A stretch of DNA of 64,000 nt from Deltaproteobacteria bacterium (lineage in GTDB: Bacteria; Myxococcota_A; UBA796; UBA2385): assembly GCA_016792625.1 (NCBI GenBank), contig JAEUKK010000116.1, positions 246,113 to 310,112 of the forward strand. The letters are read 5' to 3'. Both the position numbers and the translations under genes were made by a program. Positions 1 to 8,941 of this stretch are shown in pieces; within the stretch, counting starts at the first letter, position 1; every line of letters begins with the position of its first letter. The notes below the pieces were generated by a model that saw nothing but the letters and a program-made list of their open reading frames with translations, was not told where the DNA came from and did not search any database.

Positions 1-243
1 GAACGAGCCGTCATCGTCGTCAACCACGACGATCTCGCTGATGTTCAGCTCGACGCGGCCGGCGTTGACGATCTGCAGGGTCTGCTCGACCGTCTCGCCC
101 TGGACCACCACCCCAAAGTCGAGCGCCGCAGGCGCCACGGCCATCTGGGGCTCAATTTTGTTGACGTTGGTCTCGGGGCCCCCCGAGCAGGCGGCCAGCG
201 GCAGGACCAGCGGGAGGAGGACGGCGGTGAGGCGAGCGCGCAT
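1..243 (-). CDS. Lipoprotein N-terminus with choice-of-anchor D-like domain (truncated by window edge)
   Basis: Eighty-one codons are visible and the frame is still open at base 1, so the C-terminus is missing. The protein begins with a lipoprotein signal peptide: basic MRAR start, a Leu/Val-rich core and a lipobox LAAC with the acceptor cysteine at about residue 19. The following stretch (PAALDFGVVVQGETVEQTL, then a V-N-A-G-like turn) matches the start of ASPM/SPD-2/Hydin-type choice-of-anchor D Ig-like domains, as in the upstream gene at 364-1887. A GGAG ribosome binding site lies six bases before the ATG. The gene is probably co-transcribed with that upstream gene, 120 bp away on the same strand. 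A surface or periplasmic structural role is inferred; no enzymatic motif is seen. Confidence 0.75.
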   Translation of the reverse strand, partial: MRARLTAVLLPLVLPLAACSGGPETNVNKIEPQMAVAPAALDFGVVVQGETVEQTLQIVNAGRVELNISEIVVVDDDDGSF

Positions 244-346
244 GCGGGGCTCCGGGCAGGGCCTGGGGAGGACGCGGAGGGCGGACGGAGGGCGGGCGGA
301 GAGCACAGCGCGGGGCTCGGACCGAGGTCACCCCCGGACGGCAGCC

Positions 347-374
347 CGCTCAGTCCCGACCGCTCAGTCCCGAC
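347..374. repeat. 14-bp perfect tandem duplication across a stop codon
   Basis: The 14-mer cgctcagtcccgac occurs twice head to tail (347-360 and 361-374). It covers the stop codon of the minus-strand lipoprotein gene ending at 364, so the last codons and stop are duplicated just downstream. This looks like a recent slippage duplication with no coding effect. Confidence 0.8.
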
Positions 375-1887
375 CGCAGATGTCATCGGGCAGCGTGAAC
401 CGGGCGGGGTCGGTGCCATAGGGGCCGAAACCCTGCTCGTCGTCGGTGTAGCGGACGAAGCCGACCTCCCACATCTGGCCACGGGCGATGGTCTTGCTCT
501 CCTCGTGCTCGAGCAGCCCGTTGATCCACACCTTGACCGTCGCGATGACGGGGATGGTGCGGTCTGAGCGGGAGTCCGACCAGAAGTGCACGAAGACCTC
601 GTAGTCGCCCGGGTAGGGCGAATCGAGCTGGATGTTCTCAGGCCCAAAGCCTGTGGTGTCGTCGAGCGCCAGCACCGGGTCGTCGAAGCCGCCCGACTCG
701 CCCCACTCGGGGTTCGGGTTGCAGTAGTGGCAGTCGCCGCGGATATCGAAGGGGTCGAAGCCGGCCTGGATGAGGTGCAGGTCGAGGTCGGTGCTGCCGC
801 TGTCCCAGCTCATCTCGACGTGCACGTTGTCTTCGGGCACGGCGATGAAGGTGCAGGTCGCCGGTTCGCTCGCCAGGCCGATCTCGTTGGTGACCTGGAG
901 CGCCACCGTCCACTCGCCGGCGATGTCGGCGAAGACCTCGGTGTAGGGGTCATTGGGGCTCAGCACGTCGCCGCGCGAGCCATCCGGCCGCTCGACCACC
1001 TGCCAGTCGTAGGTGAGCTCGCCGCCGAGGGGGTCGCTGCTGCGCCGGCCGTCGAGGGGGACCGTGATGGGCGGGGCGACCGTGCCGCTCGGGCACTCGA
1101 TCTGGGCGATGGGGTACTGGAAGTCACCGCCGCCGTTGCCCAGCAGCACGACCTCGCTGCGCTCCTCGTCGGGGTCGTTGCTCTCGATGACGACGCGGGC
1201 GTTGTCGCCGCTCACGCCCTCGGGCGCGTACTGCACGATGACCGTGGTGGTGGCGCCGGGGCCGATATCAAAGGGGACCGCGCTCGCCGAGGGGAAGGTG
1301 AAGCTGCCGGCCCCCTCGATCACCATGCGGTTGATGGTCAAGGGGCCCTCGCCCTCGTTGGTCACCGTGAAGAACTTCTGGCTGCTGGTGCCGGCGGTGA
1401 TGAGGCCGAAGTCGACCGAGCCCGGGCTCAGCGCGATGTCGGGGATGGGGCCGTCGACCCCGCTGCCCGAGATGGGGATGAACAGCTGGGGCGTGTCGGG
1501 GTCGTCGCTGCCGATGATGAGGTTGCGGTTGTAGTCGATGTAGGTGGCCGGCACAAAGCGCAGATCGACGTCCAGTGTCTCTTCTTCGGCCAGCTCAAGC
1601 GGCAGCGTACCGTCGTAGGACAGCGTGTACACGCCATCGGCGTCATCACCGAAGTCGATGCTCGTGATGGTGAGCGGCGCGCGCGACACGTTGCCCACCG
1701 TCGCGGTCGCCTCGCCGTCGTAGAGCACCACCACGCCCCCAAAGTCGACCGTGGGCGTAAACGCGACGATGTCGGGGTCGATGGTGGTGAACTTCTGCTC
1801 GACCTGGTCACCGCAGGCGGTCAGCGCGACCAGCACGGCGACGGAGGCGAGCGGGGCGAAGGGGAGGGCGGCGCGGTGGCGGTGCAA
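364..1887 (-). CDS. Lipoprotein with choice-of-anchor D domains, PKD-like domain and YfaP-like C-terminus
   Basis: About 507 residues. A TTG start at 1887 is preferred because GGAG lies five bases upstream and it gives a normal lipoprotein signal (MHRHR, hydrophobic core, LTAC with Cys near residue 25). An in-frame ATG at 1929 would add 14 residues but has no visible ribosome binding site. Two choice-of-anchor D-type Ig domains (about residues 45-145 and 150-255, each with a DFG-type strand and a SNDP or SDDP turn) are followed by a PKD-like segment (about 265-350). The C-terminal part has DLDLHL and GDYEVFVHFW, resembling YfaP/DUF2135 modules. It is probably an outer-membrane-anchored or surface protein. 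It lies upstream of, and in line with, the related lipoprotein at 1-243. Ligand and function are unknown. Confidence 0.75.
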   Translation of the reverse strand: MHRHRAALPFAPLASVAVLVALTACGDQVEQKFTTIDPDIVAFTPTVDFGGVVVLYDGEATATVGNVSRAPLTITSIDFGDDADGVYTLSYDGTLPLELAEEETLDVDLRFVPATYIDYNRNLIIGSDDPDTPQLFIPISGSGVDGPIPDIALSPGSVDFGLITAGTSSQKFFTVTNEGEGPLTINRMVIEGAGSFTFPSASAVPFDIGPGATTTVIVQYAPEGVSGDNARVVIESNDPDEERSEVVLLGNGGGDFQYPIAQIECPSGTVAPPITVPLDGRRSSDPLGGELTYDWQVVERPDGSRGDVLSPNDPYTEVFADIAGEWTVALQVTNEIGLASEPATCTFIAVPEDNVHVEMSWDSGSTDLDLHLIQAGFDPFDIRGDCHYCNPNPEWGESGGFDDPVLALDDTTGFGPENIQLDSPYPGDYEVFVHFWSDSRSDRTIPVIATVKVWINGLLEHEESKTIARGQMWEVGFVRYTDDEQGFGPYGTDPARFTLPDDICGRD

Positions 1888-2171
1888 GGCGGCTCCAGGG
1901 CGCGCTGCAGCTTGGCGCGCCGACCGCATGGTAGCCGGCGGCCCCAGGGCCGTCGACGCGCCCGTCGCGTGCGGACGGCGGGGCAGGGCCGGGATAGCCG
2001 CGGCGCGGGGTTGCGGGTGCTGCGCCGCCGGTGGATGCTGCGCCCTCCCAGAGGCGGTCGTCCAGCCGGCCGCCGCCTGCGCGGTGACCGGGCTCCTTGC
2101 GCGGCTCCCGCCGGAATGCTCCCGCCGCCGTGTCTGTCGCTCTGACCGCCGACCAGCCCATCGAGGGACCC

Positions 2172-3182
2172 ATGACGCCGAGCCTGCTCCTGCTCCTGCT
2201 CTCTTGTGGGGCCTGCTTTCAGAACTGCTTCGATCCGGCCTTGCCGACCGACGACAACAACGACGACGACAAGCCCGACGATCCCGAACCGATTGACACG
2301 GGCGACCCCAAAGACGACACGGGCCCGCTGCCCGCGCCGCCGCCCTGCTCCTTCCCCGAGGTCGAGCCGAACAACCTGGCCGGCGACGCGATGCCCATCA
2401 CGATGGAGGCCTGGGCCTGCGGCACGCTGCTCGACGAAGGGGGCACGACGGGCACCGACAACGACATGGTCGAGTTCACGGTCAACGACACCGGCTGGAT
2501 CTCGCTGTGGGCCCGCGGCGAAGACATCGGCAGCTTCTCCGACCTCGATATGACCGTCTGGGTGACCCCCGAGGGCGCCGAGGACTACGACGAGCTCTTC
2601 CTCCCCGACGCCTCGCCGGGCAGCACAGACCCGCGCATGAACTTCCCGGTTGAGGCGGGCGACACCGTCCGGGTCAGCATCAAGGACCGCCGCGGCGGCG
2701 AGGGCCCCGCCTACGTGTGGGAGTTCCTGGCCACCTCTGAGAAAGAGGCGCCCATCGTCTGCGCCGCCGAAGAGGACGAGACCGCCGGCGGCGAAGACAA
2801 CGACGTGGTCAGCCGCGCCGCCCAACCGCTCGAGAGCGGGGTCATCCTCTGCGGCGACACGAGCGGCGTCGACCTGCGCGACCATTACGTGCTGACCGTG
2901 CCCGAGGGCAGCACCACCCTGCGCATCCGCACCCTGGCCTGGCAGCTCGGCTCGGCGATGGACACCACGCTGGTCCTCATCGACCCCGCTGGCGAAGCCC
3001 GGCGCACCGTCGAGGCCGCCGACCTCGTCCGCGACCCCGAGATTGAGTACGCCACGACCGATGCGGGCGAGTGGGTGCTGCGCGTCGAGGCCAACAACCC
3101 CCGCGGGTTCACCCTCGCGGGCTGGTACGGCATCGAGGCGACCATCGACACGGTCGCGCCGGAAGAGCCCCCCGCCGAGTAG
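2172..3182 (+). CDS. Lipoprotein with two PPC-like beta-sandwich domains
   Basis: 336 residues starting at an ATG with GAGGGA five bases upstream. The signal peptide is unusual: MTPS followed by six leucines and LLSC, with no basic residue, so the lipid-acceptor Cys would be residue 12. Next comes a low-complexity acidic linker (DDNNDDDKPDDPEP). Two repeats resemble bacterial pre-peptidase C-terminal (PPC) domains: the first begins with the hallmark VEPNN near residue 65, and the second contains the typical R-D-HYVLTVPEGSTTLRI pattern near 235-255. PPC domains normally sit on secreted peptidases, but no catalytic domain is present, so a cell-surface binding or structural role is inferred. It is the first gene of a plus-strand run with the next lipoprotein 81 bp downstream. 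Confidence 0.75.
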   Translation: MTPSLLLLLLSCGACFQNCFDPALPTDDNNDDDKPDDPEPIDTGDPKDDTGPLPAPPPCSFPEVEPNNLAGDAMPITMEAWACGTLLDEGGTTGTDNDMVEFTVNDTGWISLWARGEDIGSFSDLDMTVWVTPEGAEDYDELFLPDASPGSTDPRMNFPVEAGDTVRVSIKDRRGGEGPAYVWEFLATSEKEAPIVCAAEEDETAGGEDNDVVSRAAQPLESGVILCGDTSGVDLRDHYVLTVPEGSTTLRIRTLAWQLGSAMDTTLVLIDPAGEARRTVEAADLVRDPEIEYATTDAGEWVLRVEANNPRGFTLAGWYGIEATIDTVAPEEPPAE

Positions 3183-3263
3183 CGCGCCGGGGTCGGCCGC
3201 TTGGCTGATCCCCGTCCGCCATCCCCCCGCAGAGACGCCCGGCTTCGGGCGAGGAGACGCGCG

Positions 3264-4313
3264 ATGAACCCCCAGAGCCTGCGCCGCTTGGCTGCCCTCT
3301 TCCTCACCACCGGCGTGCTCGCCGCCTGCAAAGGTGAAGAGCCGACCAAGCCCGGCACCATCGACGAGGAGCTGCCCGAGGACACGGGCGGCGATGGTGG
3401 GGACGGCGCCAGCGACGGCGGTGACGGGGGCACGCCCTGTGAGGTCACGCCGACGAACATCAGCCCCGAGACCGGCTCGGTCGACGTCTACAACCGCGGC
3501 GAGATGGTCATCGTCTTTGACGCCGACGTGCGCGAGCTCTCGCCGGTGATCTCGCTGGTCGACGCCAGCGGCGCGAACATCCCGGTCAACTACACCTTTG
3601 ACGACACCGGTCTGCAGGTGGTCGCGGTGCCCGCCTCGGGCGCGCTGGCCCCCAACACCCAGCACACGCTCAGCGCCGCGGTCTGCGACAACCAGCTGCA
3701 GGCGCAGTTCACCACCTCGGCCTACGGCGAGTCGCTGGCCGTCGACAGCACCGACCTGACCGGCCTGACCTACTACTTCAACCTCGGTGACGCGGACTAC
3801 GTGCAGCCCGAGGGCCTCGGCGCAGTGCTCTCCACCTTCTTGACCGACCCGCTGCTCATCGGCGTGGGCGTGGTCGACAGCACCTCGATTCAGATCTTGG
3901 GCACCCAGGGTCGGATCGACGAGGACACCGGCGAGATCACCCGGCGCTCGGACTTCGACATCTGGGACTTTGGCGTAGCGAGCTTCGCCGACTCCCCCTA
4001 CTTCGAGAGCGAGCCCACCGACATCGCCATCATCTACAGCGGCGCTGAGATCCCGATGTACGACTTCCGGCTCGCCGGCACCTTCGCCGCCGACGGCTCG
4101 AGCATCGGTTTTGCCTCGGCCGAGGGCATCGGCGACTCGCGGAACATGGGCCCGCTGGTCGGCCTGGGCTCCGACCCGAACGCGGTGTGCGATCTGGCGG
4201 CCGGCTTCGGCTTCTCCTGCGAGGACTGCCCCGATGGCGGCCGCTACTGCGTGCGCATCGAGGCCTACTTTGACCCCTCGCCCTTGATCGAGGGCCTGAC
4301 CCTCATCGAGTGA
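3264..4313 (+). CDS. Lipoprotein with Big_5-like Ig domain
   Basis: 349 residues. The ATG is preceded by GAGGAG at a spacing of seven. The signal peptide ends in VLAAC with Cys at residue 22, followed by an acidic Gly/Asp/Thr linker typical of myxobacterial surface lipoproteins. Residues about 65-155 resemble Big_5-type Ig-like domains (SPETGSVDV, then IVFDADV, then a strand ending in QAQFTTS). The C-terminal two thirds carry no motif I recognise but contain a cysteine cluster near the end (FSCEDCPDGGRYC). It is probably surface exposed and co-transcribed with the genes on either side. Function unknown. Confidence 0.75.
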   Translation: MNPQSLRRLAALFLTTGVLAACKGEEPTKPGTIDEELPEDTGGDGGDGASDGGDGGTPCEVTPTNISPETGSVDVYNRGEMVIVFDADVRELSPVISLVDASGANIPVNYTFDDTGLQVVAVPASGALAPNTQHTLSAAVCDNQLQAQFTTSAYGESLAVDSTDLTGLTYYFNLGDADYVQPEGLGAVLSTFLTDPLLIGVGVVDSTSIQILGTQGRIDEDTGEITRRSDFDIWDFGVASFADSPYFESEPTDIAIIYSGAEIPMYDFRLAGTFAADGSSIGFASAEGIGDSRNMGPLVGLGSDPNAVCDLAAGFGFSCEDCPDGGRYCVRIEAYFDPSPLIEGLTLIE

Positions 4314-4365
4314 GCGCTGCGGGCAGCGCCCCGCGGCGCCGCCCCACCCCCGCCCGGAGGCGGCT

Positions 4366-5178
4366 GTGGACCTGAGCCCCGACTCCCCGCTCGCCGCCCT
4401 CTGGACGCCCCCCCTGGTGGGCGCCGCCCTCCAGCTCGCTGCGATCATCGGCTTCGCGCTGCTCGGCCGCCTCTTCCCCCGCGACCCGGCGCAGCCCCTC
4501 CTCCACCGCGACCTGTGGATGAACTTGCTCAACGGCGCGGTGCTCTACCCGCTGCGCCTCACGGTGGTCGCCTGGGCGGCCGGCGCCCTCCGCGTCGGCC
4601 TGCTGCCCACCGAGGCGCTGCCGCGGCCTTGGGCGCAGGGGCTGGTCGCCTTCCTGCTGCTCGATCTCGGGCGGTACTGGCTGCACCGCGCGGCCCACCG
4701 CGTGCCCTGGCTGTGGACCTTCCACCGCGTGCACCACTCTGCCCGGCGCTTGGACTCGACCACCGGCCTGCGCATGCACGCCGTGGACTTCTTGCAGCTC
4801 TCGGCCCTCCCCATCGTGTTGTTCGGCGTGCTGCTCGACACCACAACCTGGAGCCCCTGGGTGCTGACCGCGGTGCTCGGCGTGGGCGCGCTCTTCGATG
4901 GCTTCCAGCACGCCAACCTCCGCCTGCCCTGGTCGAGCCCGGTGGTGCGGGCTTGGTCGGCGGTGCTGAACAACCCGCACTTCCACGCCTGGCACCACAC
5001 GGTCGACGGCGCCGAGATTGACGGCAACTACGGCAATACGCTCACCATCTGGGACCGCCTCTTCGGCTCGGACGTGACCCGGCCGGCGCTGCCCCGGGCC
5101 TTTGGCGTGGCCGCCGACCAGGGCCTGCGCGAAGATCCCATCGGCTGGCAGCTGCTGCGCCCGACGCGGCCGGCGTGA
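4366..5178 (+). CDS. Fatty acid hydroxylase / sterol desaturase family membrane protein
   Basis: 270 residues with a GTG start and GGAGG five bases upstream. The protein has several hydrophobic segments and the family's histidine clusters that bind a di-iron centre: HRAAH (107-111), HRVHH (120-124) and HFHAWHH (205-211), with a further QH at 181-182. These enzymes sit in the membrane and hydroxylate or desaturate lipid chains or sterol-like substrates using oxygen; the actual substrate here cannot be told. Its stop overlaps the start of the next gene by four bases (GTGA), so the two are probably translationally coupled and may both act on membrane lipids. Confidence 0.88.
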   Translation: MDLSPDSPLAALWTPPLVGAALQLAAIIGFALLGRLFPRDPAQPLLHRDLWMNLLNGAVLYPLRLTVVAWAAGALRVGLLPTEALPRPWAQGLVAFLLLDLGRYWLHRAAHRVPWLWTFHRVHHSARRLDSTTGLRMHAVDFLQLSALPIVLFGVLLDTTTWSPWVLTAVLGVGALFDGFQHANLRLPWSSPVVRAWSAVLNNPHFHAWHHTVDGAEIDGNYGNTLTIWDRLFGSDVTRPALPRAFGVAADQGLREDPIGWQLLRPTRPA

Positions 5179-6182
5179 AGCTCCGCCTCGCCATCGTCCT
5201 CGTCCTCACCGGCGTGTTTTTGGCCCTCGCCCTGCGCGGGCTCGAGCTGGACGCCGCGCTGGCCACGCTCCGCGCCGTCGAGTGGCGGGCTGTGGCGCCG
5301 ATGATGGGCGCCTACGTCATGGTGCACAGCCTCCGCTCGCTGCGGCTGGGCCTGCTGCTCGCCGCCGAGGGGCGCCCCCGCCTCCGCTTCCACCGTCTGT
5401 TCTTGATCAGCAGTGTTGGGTTTCTCGCGATCAACGTGCTGCCGCTGCGCCTCGGCGAGGCCGTGCGCCCCTACCTGCTGGTCGAGCGCGAGGGCGTGGC
5501 GCTCGGCGACGCGCTGGCCGCCATCTTGTTGGAGCGGCTGGTCGACGTGATCATGCTGCTGGCCATGCTCTTGACCGTGGGCTTGGTCGTCGAGCTGCCC
5601 CCGGGCGGGGTCGTCGTCGCGGGTTTGGAGCTGGTCTCGGCCGGGCAGCGCGCGCTCGGCGTGGCCGCGCTGGCCGGGGCGGCGGGGCTGGCCGGGGCGG
5701 TGTTCATCGGCGAGCCCCTGATCGGCCTGCTGGAGCGCGTCCCCGTCGCGGGCCGCCTCGCGCCGCTGGCCCGCCGCTTCCGCACGGGGCTGGTCGGCCT
5801 GCTGCGTGACCCCCGCCGGGCCGCCTTGGTCGGCCTGCTCAGCGCGGGGACCTGGGGCTTCACCCTCGCCGCGGTCCGCGCCCTGCTGGGCGGCTTTCCC
5901 GGCCTGCCGACGGCGCCGGCGGCGGTGCTCACCACGTGGACCTTCACCCTGCTCGGCATGACCCTGGTGCCGACGCCGGGCTTTTTTGGGCCGTATGAGC
6001 TGGCCTGCTCCTCGGCCCTGCAGCTGTGGGGGGTCGAGAGCGCCGCGGCGCAGAGCTTCGGCCTCGTGCTGCACCTCGGGCAGCTCGCCTTCACGCTGTG
6101 CATCGGCGGGGTCGGGCTCTTCGCTGAGGGCCTCAGCCTGCGGGCGCTGGTCCGGCCGTCGATCGAGGCCCCGCCGCGCTGA
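5175..6182 (+). CDS. Flippase-like / lysylphosphatidylglycerol synthase transmembrane-region family protein
   Basis: 335 residues, GTG start overlapping the hydroxylase stop by four bases. It is a polytopic membrane protein with about eight hydrophobic segments and the family pattern: a short N-terminal helix, the loop around SLRSLRLGLLL, then GFLAINVLPLRLGEAVRPYLL and later GFFGPYELACSSAL. This matches the UPF0104/AglD-like group related to the membrane part of MprF, often annotated as flippase-like. No synthase domain is fused to it. Members are linked to lipid or glycolipid translocation, so a joint role with the upstream lipid hydroxylase is an inference from context. Confidence 0.82.
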   Translation: MKLRLAIVLVLTGVFLALALRGLELDAALATLRAVEWRAVAPMMGAYVMVHSLRSLRLGLLLAAEGRPRLRFHRLFLISSVGFLAINVLPLRLGEAVRPYLLVEREGVALGDALAAILLERLVDVIMLLAMLLTVGLVVELPPGGVVVAGLELVSAGQRALGVAALAGAAGLAGAVFIGEPLIGLLERVPVAGRLAPLARRFRTGLVGLLRDPRRAALVGLLSAGTWGFTLAAVRALLGGFPGLPTAPAAVLTTWTFTLLGMTLVPTPGFFGPYELACSSALQLWGVESAAAQSFGLVLHLGQLAFTLCIGGVGLFAEGLSLRALVRPSIEAPPR

Positions 6183-6191
6183 GCGGGCGCC

Positions 6192-7286
6192 TCAGCCCTG
6201 GGGGTCGACCGCCCAGGCGCTGACCCGCACCCCGCCGTTGCTAAAGCCGGTCAGGGCGAAGGCCCGCGGGTGCACGAGCCGCGCCAGCCGCTGGTCGGGG
6301 CAGAGGAACAGCGCCCGCCAGCCCCGCAGCGGGCCGCTGAGCGCGCGGCCGAAGGCCCGGTAGACTCCGTCGACGCTGTGGCCCAGCCGCAGGCCGTAGG
6401 GCGGGTTGGTCACCACGAGGCCGGTGGCCGCGGGCGTGGGCGGGTCAGCGATGTCGGCGCGCAACCACTCGACGGAGGCGCCGGCCCGCTCGGCGTTCTC
6501 AGCGGCATCAGCTAGGGCTGGGGCGTAGTTGTCGCTGCCGGTGATCAGCGGGCGGAGGCCGCTCGGCGCGCGCCGCCGGCTGGGCGTGACCCCTTGCAGC
6601 GCCGGCCAGGACTCCATCGCGTAGGGGCGCCCGCCGCCCGGGGGCTCACCCGCGGCGAGCAGGGCGGCCTCGATGGGGATGGTGCCCGCGCCGCAGAAGG
6701 GGTCGAGCAGCGGCTCATCCCCGGCCCAGCCGGCGAGCAGGAGCAAGGATGCGGCTAAGTTCTCGCGCAGGGGGGCCTTGCCCTGGGCTTGGCGCCAGCC
6801 CCGCACGCCCAGCCGCTCGCCGCCCGCGTCGATGCTGAGGCTGACCGCGTCGCCGACCACGCGCAGCTGCAGGTGCTGGGCGCGGTGTGGTCGGCTGCTG
6901 GGCACGCTCAGCGCGGGTGCGGCGCGCAGCTGGTCGTGGATGGCGTGCAGCACCTTCTTCTCGATGACGTCTTTGCGCCCGAGCCGCGACTCTTCGACGT
7001 GCACGGCGAGCTCCATCGGGTCGCGCAGGCGCAGGAAGGGCCGCCAGTCGGCGCTGCGCACCAGCGCGGCCAAGCCCTCGAGGCTGTGGGCCTTGCCGGC
7101 GACCACCTCGCACATCAGCCGGTTGGCCGTGCGCAGGCGGCGGGCCAGCGCCGCGCCCTCCTCGAGGGTGGCCGAGAGCAGGACGGCGCCCGGGCTCGGC
7201 CGGCCGTCGACGCCGAGCTGGCTGAGCTCGGCCTGGGCGACCGCCTCGAGGCCCGGGGGTACGGTCAGGCTCCAGCGGTGGCTCAT
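6192..7286 (-). CDS. THUMP-domain class I RNA methyltransferase (RlmL/Trm14-like)
   Basis: 364 residues. The start is the ATG at 7286, which overlaps the upstream peptidase stop as ATGA. The N-terminal 160 residues have the layout of the THUMP RNA-binding module (TANRLMCEVV, then the WRPFL segment). The C-terminal Rossmann-fold methyltransferase has the AdoMet-binding motif I DPFCGAGTIPIEAA (195-208) and the catalytic NPPYG (294-298) typical of N2-guanine methyltransferases of rRNA or tRNA. It resembles the N-terminal half of RlmKL (23S rRNA G2445) but is a single-enzyme version; the exact target base is not deducible. It meets the plus-strand flippase-like gene tail to tail with only nine bases between. 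Confidence 0.88.
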   Translation of the reverse strand: MSHRWSLTVPPGLEAVAQAELSQLGVDGRPSPGAVLLSATLEEGAALARRLRTANRLMCEVVAGKAHSLEGLAALVRSADWRPFLRLRDPMELAVHVEESRLGRKDVIEKKVLHAIHDQLRAAPALSVPSSRPHRAQHLQLRVVGDAVSLSIDAGGERLGVRGWRQAQGKAPLRENLAASLLLLAGWAGDEPLLDPFCGAGTIPIEAALLAAGEPPGGGRPYAMESWPALQGVTPSRRRAPSGLRPLITGSDNYAPALADAAENAERAGASVEWLRADIADPPTPAATGLVVTNPPYGLRLGHSVDGVYRAFGRALSGPLRGWRALFLCPDQRLARLVHPRAFALTGFSNGGVRVSAWAVDPQG

Positions 7287-8818
7287 GCCTGGGCCCGGGC
7301 GGCGGCGAGGCCCCGACCGTCGAGGTGGGCGAGCAGGTCGGCGACGAGGTCGCGCGGGCCGATCGCCCGGTCGAGGACCTGTTGGGTCGTGAGCAGGTTG
7401 CCGTGTTGGTGGACGTTCTCGCGAAGCCAAGCCAAGGTCGGCTGCAGCTCGCCGCGGCCCACCTCGGCCCAGAGCGCCGGGCGCGCCGCTTCGAGCGCCG
7501 CGCGGAAGCCGGCGGCCATGAGGTTGCCCAGGGTGTAGCTGGGGAAGTAGCCGAAATATCCGCTGCACCAGTGCACGTCTTGCAGCACGCCCTCGGTGGC
7601 GTGCGCCGGGCGCAGGCCGAGGCGGGCCTGGTAGGCCGCGTCCCAGGCCTCGGGCAGCGCCTCGATGGGGAGCGCGCCCGAGAACAAACCGAGCTCAAGC
7701 TCGAAGCGCACGATGATGTGGAGGTTGTAGGTGGTCTCGTCGGCGTGCACGCGGATGAGCGAGGGGCTGACCCGGTTCGCCGCCGCGTAGAGGGCGGCGG
7801 CGGAGGGGGCCGGCCCAGGCGCGCCCGCGGCGGCGTGCTCGGCGGCCCAACGCGGGGCCAGCCACTCGAAAAAGGCCTCGCTGCGGCCGATCACGTTCTC
7901 CCAGAAGCGCGACTGGGACTCGTGCAGCGCCGTGCCCGCGGCCGCGCGCAGGCCGGTGCCGCTGAGCCTGAGCGGCAGGCCCTGCTCGTAGAGGCCGTGA
8001 CCGGCCTCGTGCATGGTGCTGCTGAGGCAGCCGAGCGGGTCGTCGGGGTCGGTGTGGGTGGTAATCCGCACGTCGCCGGGGTGGATGCCCAGGGAGAAGG
8101 GGTGGATCGACTGGTCGAGGCGACCGCGCTCCCCATCCCAGCCCATGGCCTCGAGCACCTGCGCGTGCAGCCGGGCGAGGGCCGGCGCCGGCAGGTGGAG
8201 GCGGGGCCCCGGGCCCGCTTGGGCCGCCGCGGCCACCCGCGGGGCGAGCTGGTCGCCCAGGCCCACCAGCAGCGGCTGGAGCTGCGCGACGGTGGCGCCG
8301 GCGTCGAAGTCCTCGAGCAGGGCGTCATAGGGGTGGGCGCCGCCGCCCAGCGCCGCCGCCCGCTCGCGGCTGAGGTCGACCAGGCGCCGCAGGGCCGGGG
8401 CGAACATGGAGAAGTCGCGCGCCTCACGCGCGGCCACCCAGGCCCGGAAGCCGGCGTTCTTGGCCTCGGCCAGCGCGCCGACCAGCGCGGTGGGCACGCG
8501 CACCGCCCGGTGGTGCTTGTGCAAGGCGCGGGCGACCATCACCGCGTCCACATCGGCCATCGACGGCGCGGCGGGCGGTGGGCCGAGCTGGTCGGCCAGC
8601 GCCTCAAGCGCCCCGCCCAGCGCCGGATCGGCGAGCCGCTCGTGCTGGAGCCGCGCCATCAACGCGAGCTGCGCGCCGCGCACCTCGCCGCCGCCGGCGG
8701 GCATCATGGTCTGCTGGTCCCACTCGAGCAGGCCCGAGATGCCTTCGAGGGTCTCGAGGGCGGCCAAGGCCCCCCGCACCTGCTCGAGCTGCGCCTGCTG
8801 CGCACCGCCGTGATCCAC
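7283..8818 (-). CDS. Carboxypeptidase Taq (M32) family zinc metallopeptidase
   Basis: 511 residues, close to the usual family length. GTG start at 8818 with GGAGG four bases upstream. The zinc-binding HEAGH is at residues 270-274 and the M32 signature HESQSRFWEN follows at 299-308. The N-terminal helical region starts with the typical L-E-WDQQTMMP pattern (about 31-40). M32 enzymes are cytoplasmic metallocarboxypeptidases that trim C-terminal residues from peptides. The gene is the first of a two-gene minus-strand unit with the rRNA methyltransferase and is divergent from the gene at 8942, so the 123-bp gap between them should hold both promoters. Confidence 0.93.
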   Translation of the reverse strand: MDHGGAQQAQLEQVRGALAALETLEGISGLLEWDQQTMMPAGGGEVRGAQLALMARLQHERLADPALGGALEALADQLGPPPAAPSMADVDAVMVARALHKHHRAVRVPTALVGALAEAKNAGFRAWVAAREARDFSMFAPALRRLVDLSRERAAALGGGAHPYDALLEDFDAGATVAQLQPLLVGLGDQLAPRVAAAAQAGPGPRLHLPAPALARLHAQVLEAMGWDGERGRLDQSIHPFSLGIHPGDVRITTHTDPDDPLGCLSSTMHEAGHGLYEQGLPLRLSGTGLRAAAGTALHESQSRFWENVIGRSEAFFEWLAPRWAAEHAAAGAPGPAPSAAALYAAANRVSPSLIRVHADETTYNLHIIVRFELELGLFSGALPIEALPEAWDAAYQARLGLRPAHATEGVLQDVHWCSGYFGYFPSYTLGNLMAAGFRAALEAARPALWAEVGRGELQPTLAWLRENVHQHGNLLTTQQVLDRAIGPRDLVADLLAHLDGRGLAAARAQA

Positions 8819-8941
8819 CGCGCCTCCAAACCTTGGCGGCGGCGCGGGGACCGACGGCCGGCCGCGGGAGCGCTCGCCAGCCCGGCGCGGGGCGCATAAC
8901 CCCGGCGCGGCGCGGCCCGTGGCTCCGCCGGCGGAGGACGC

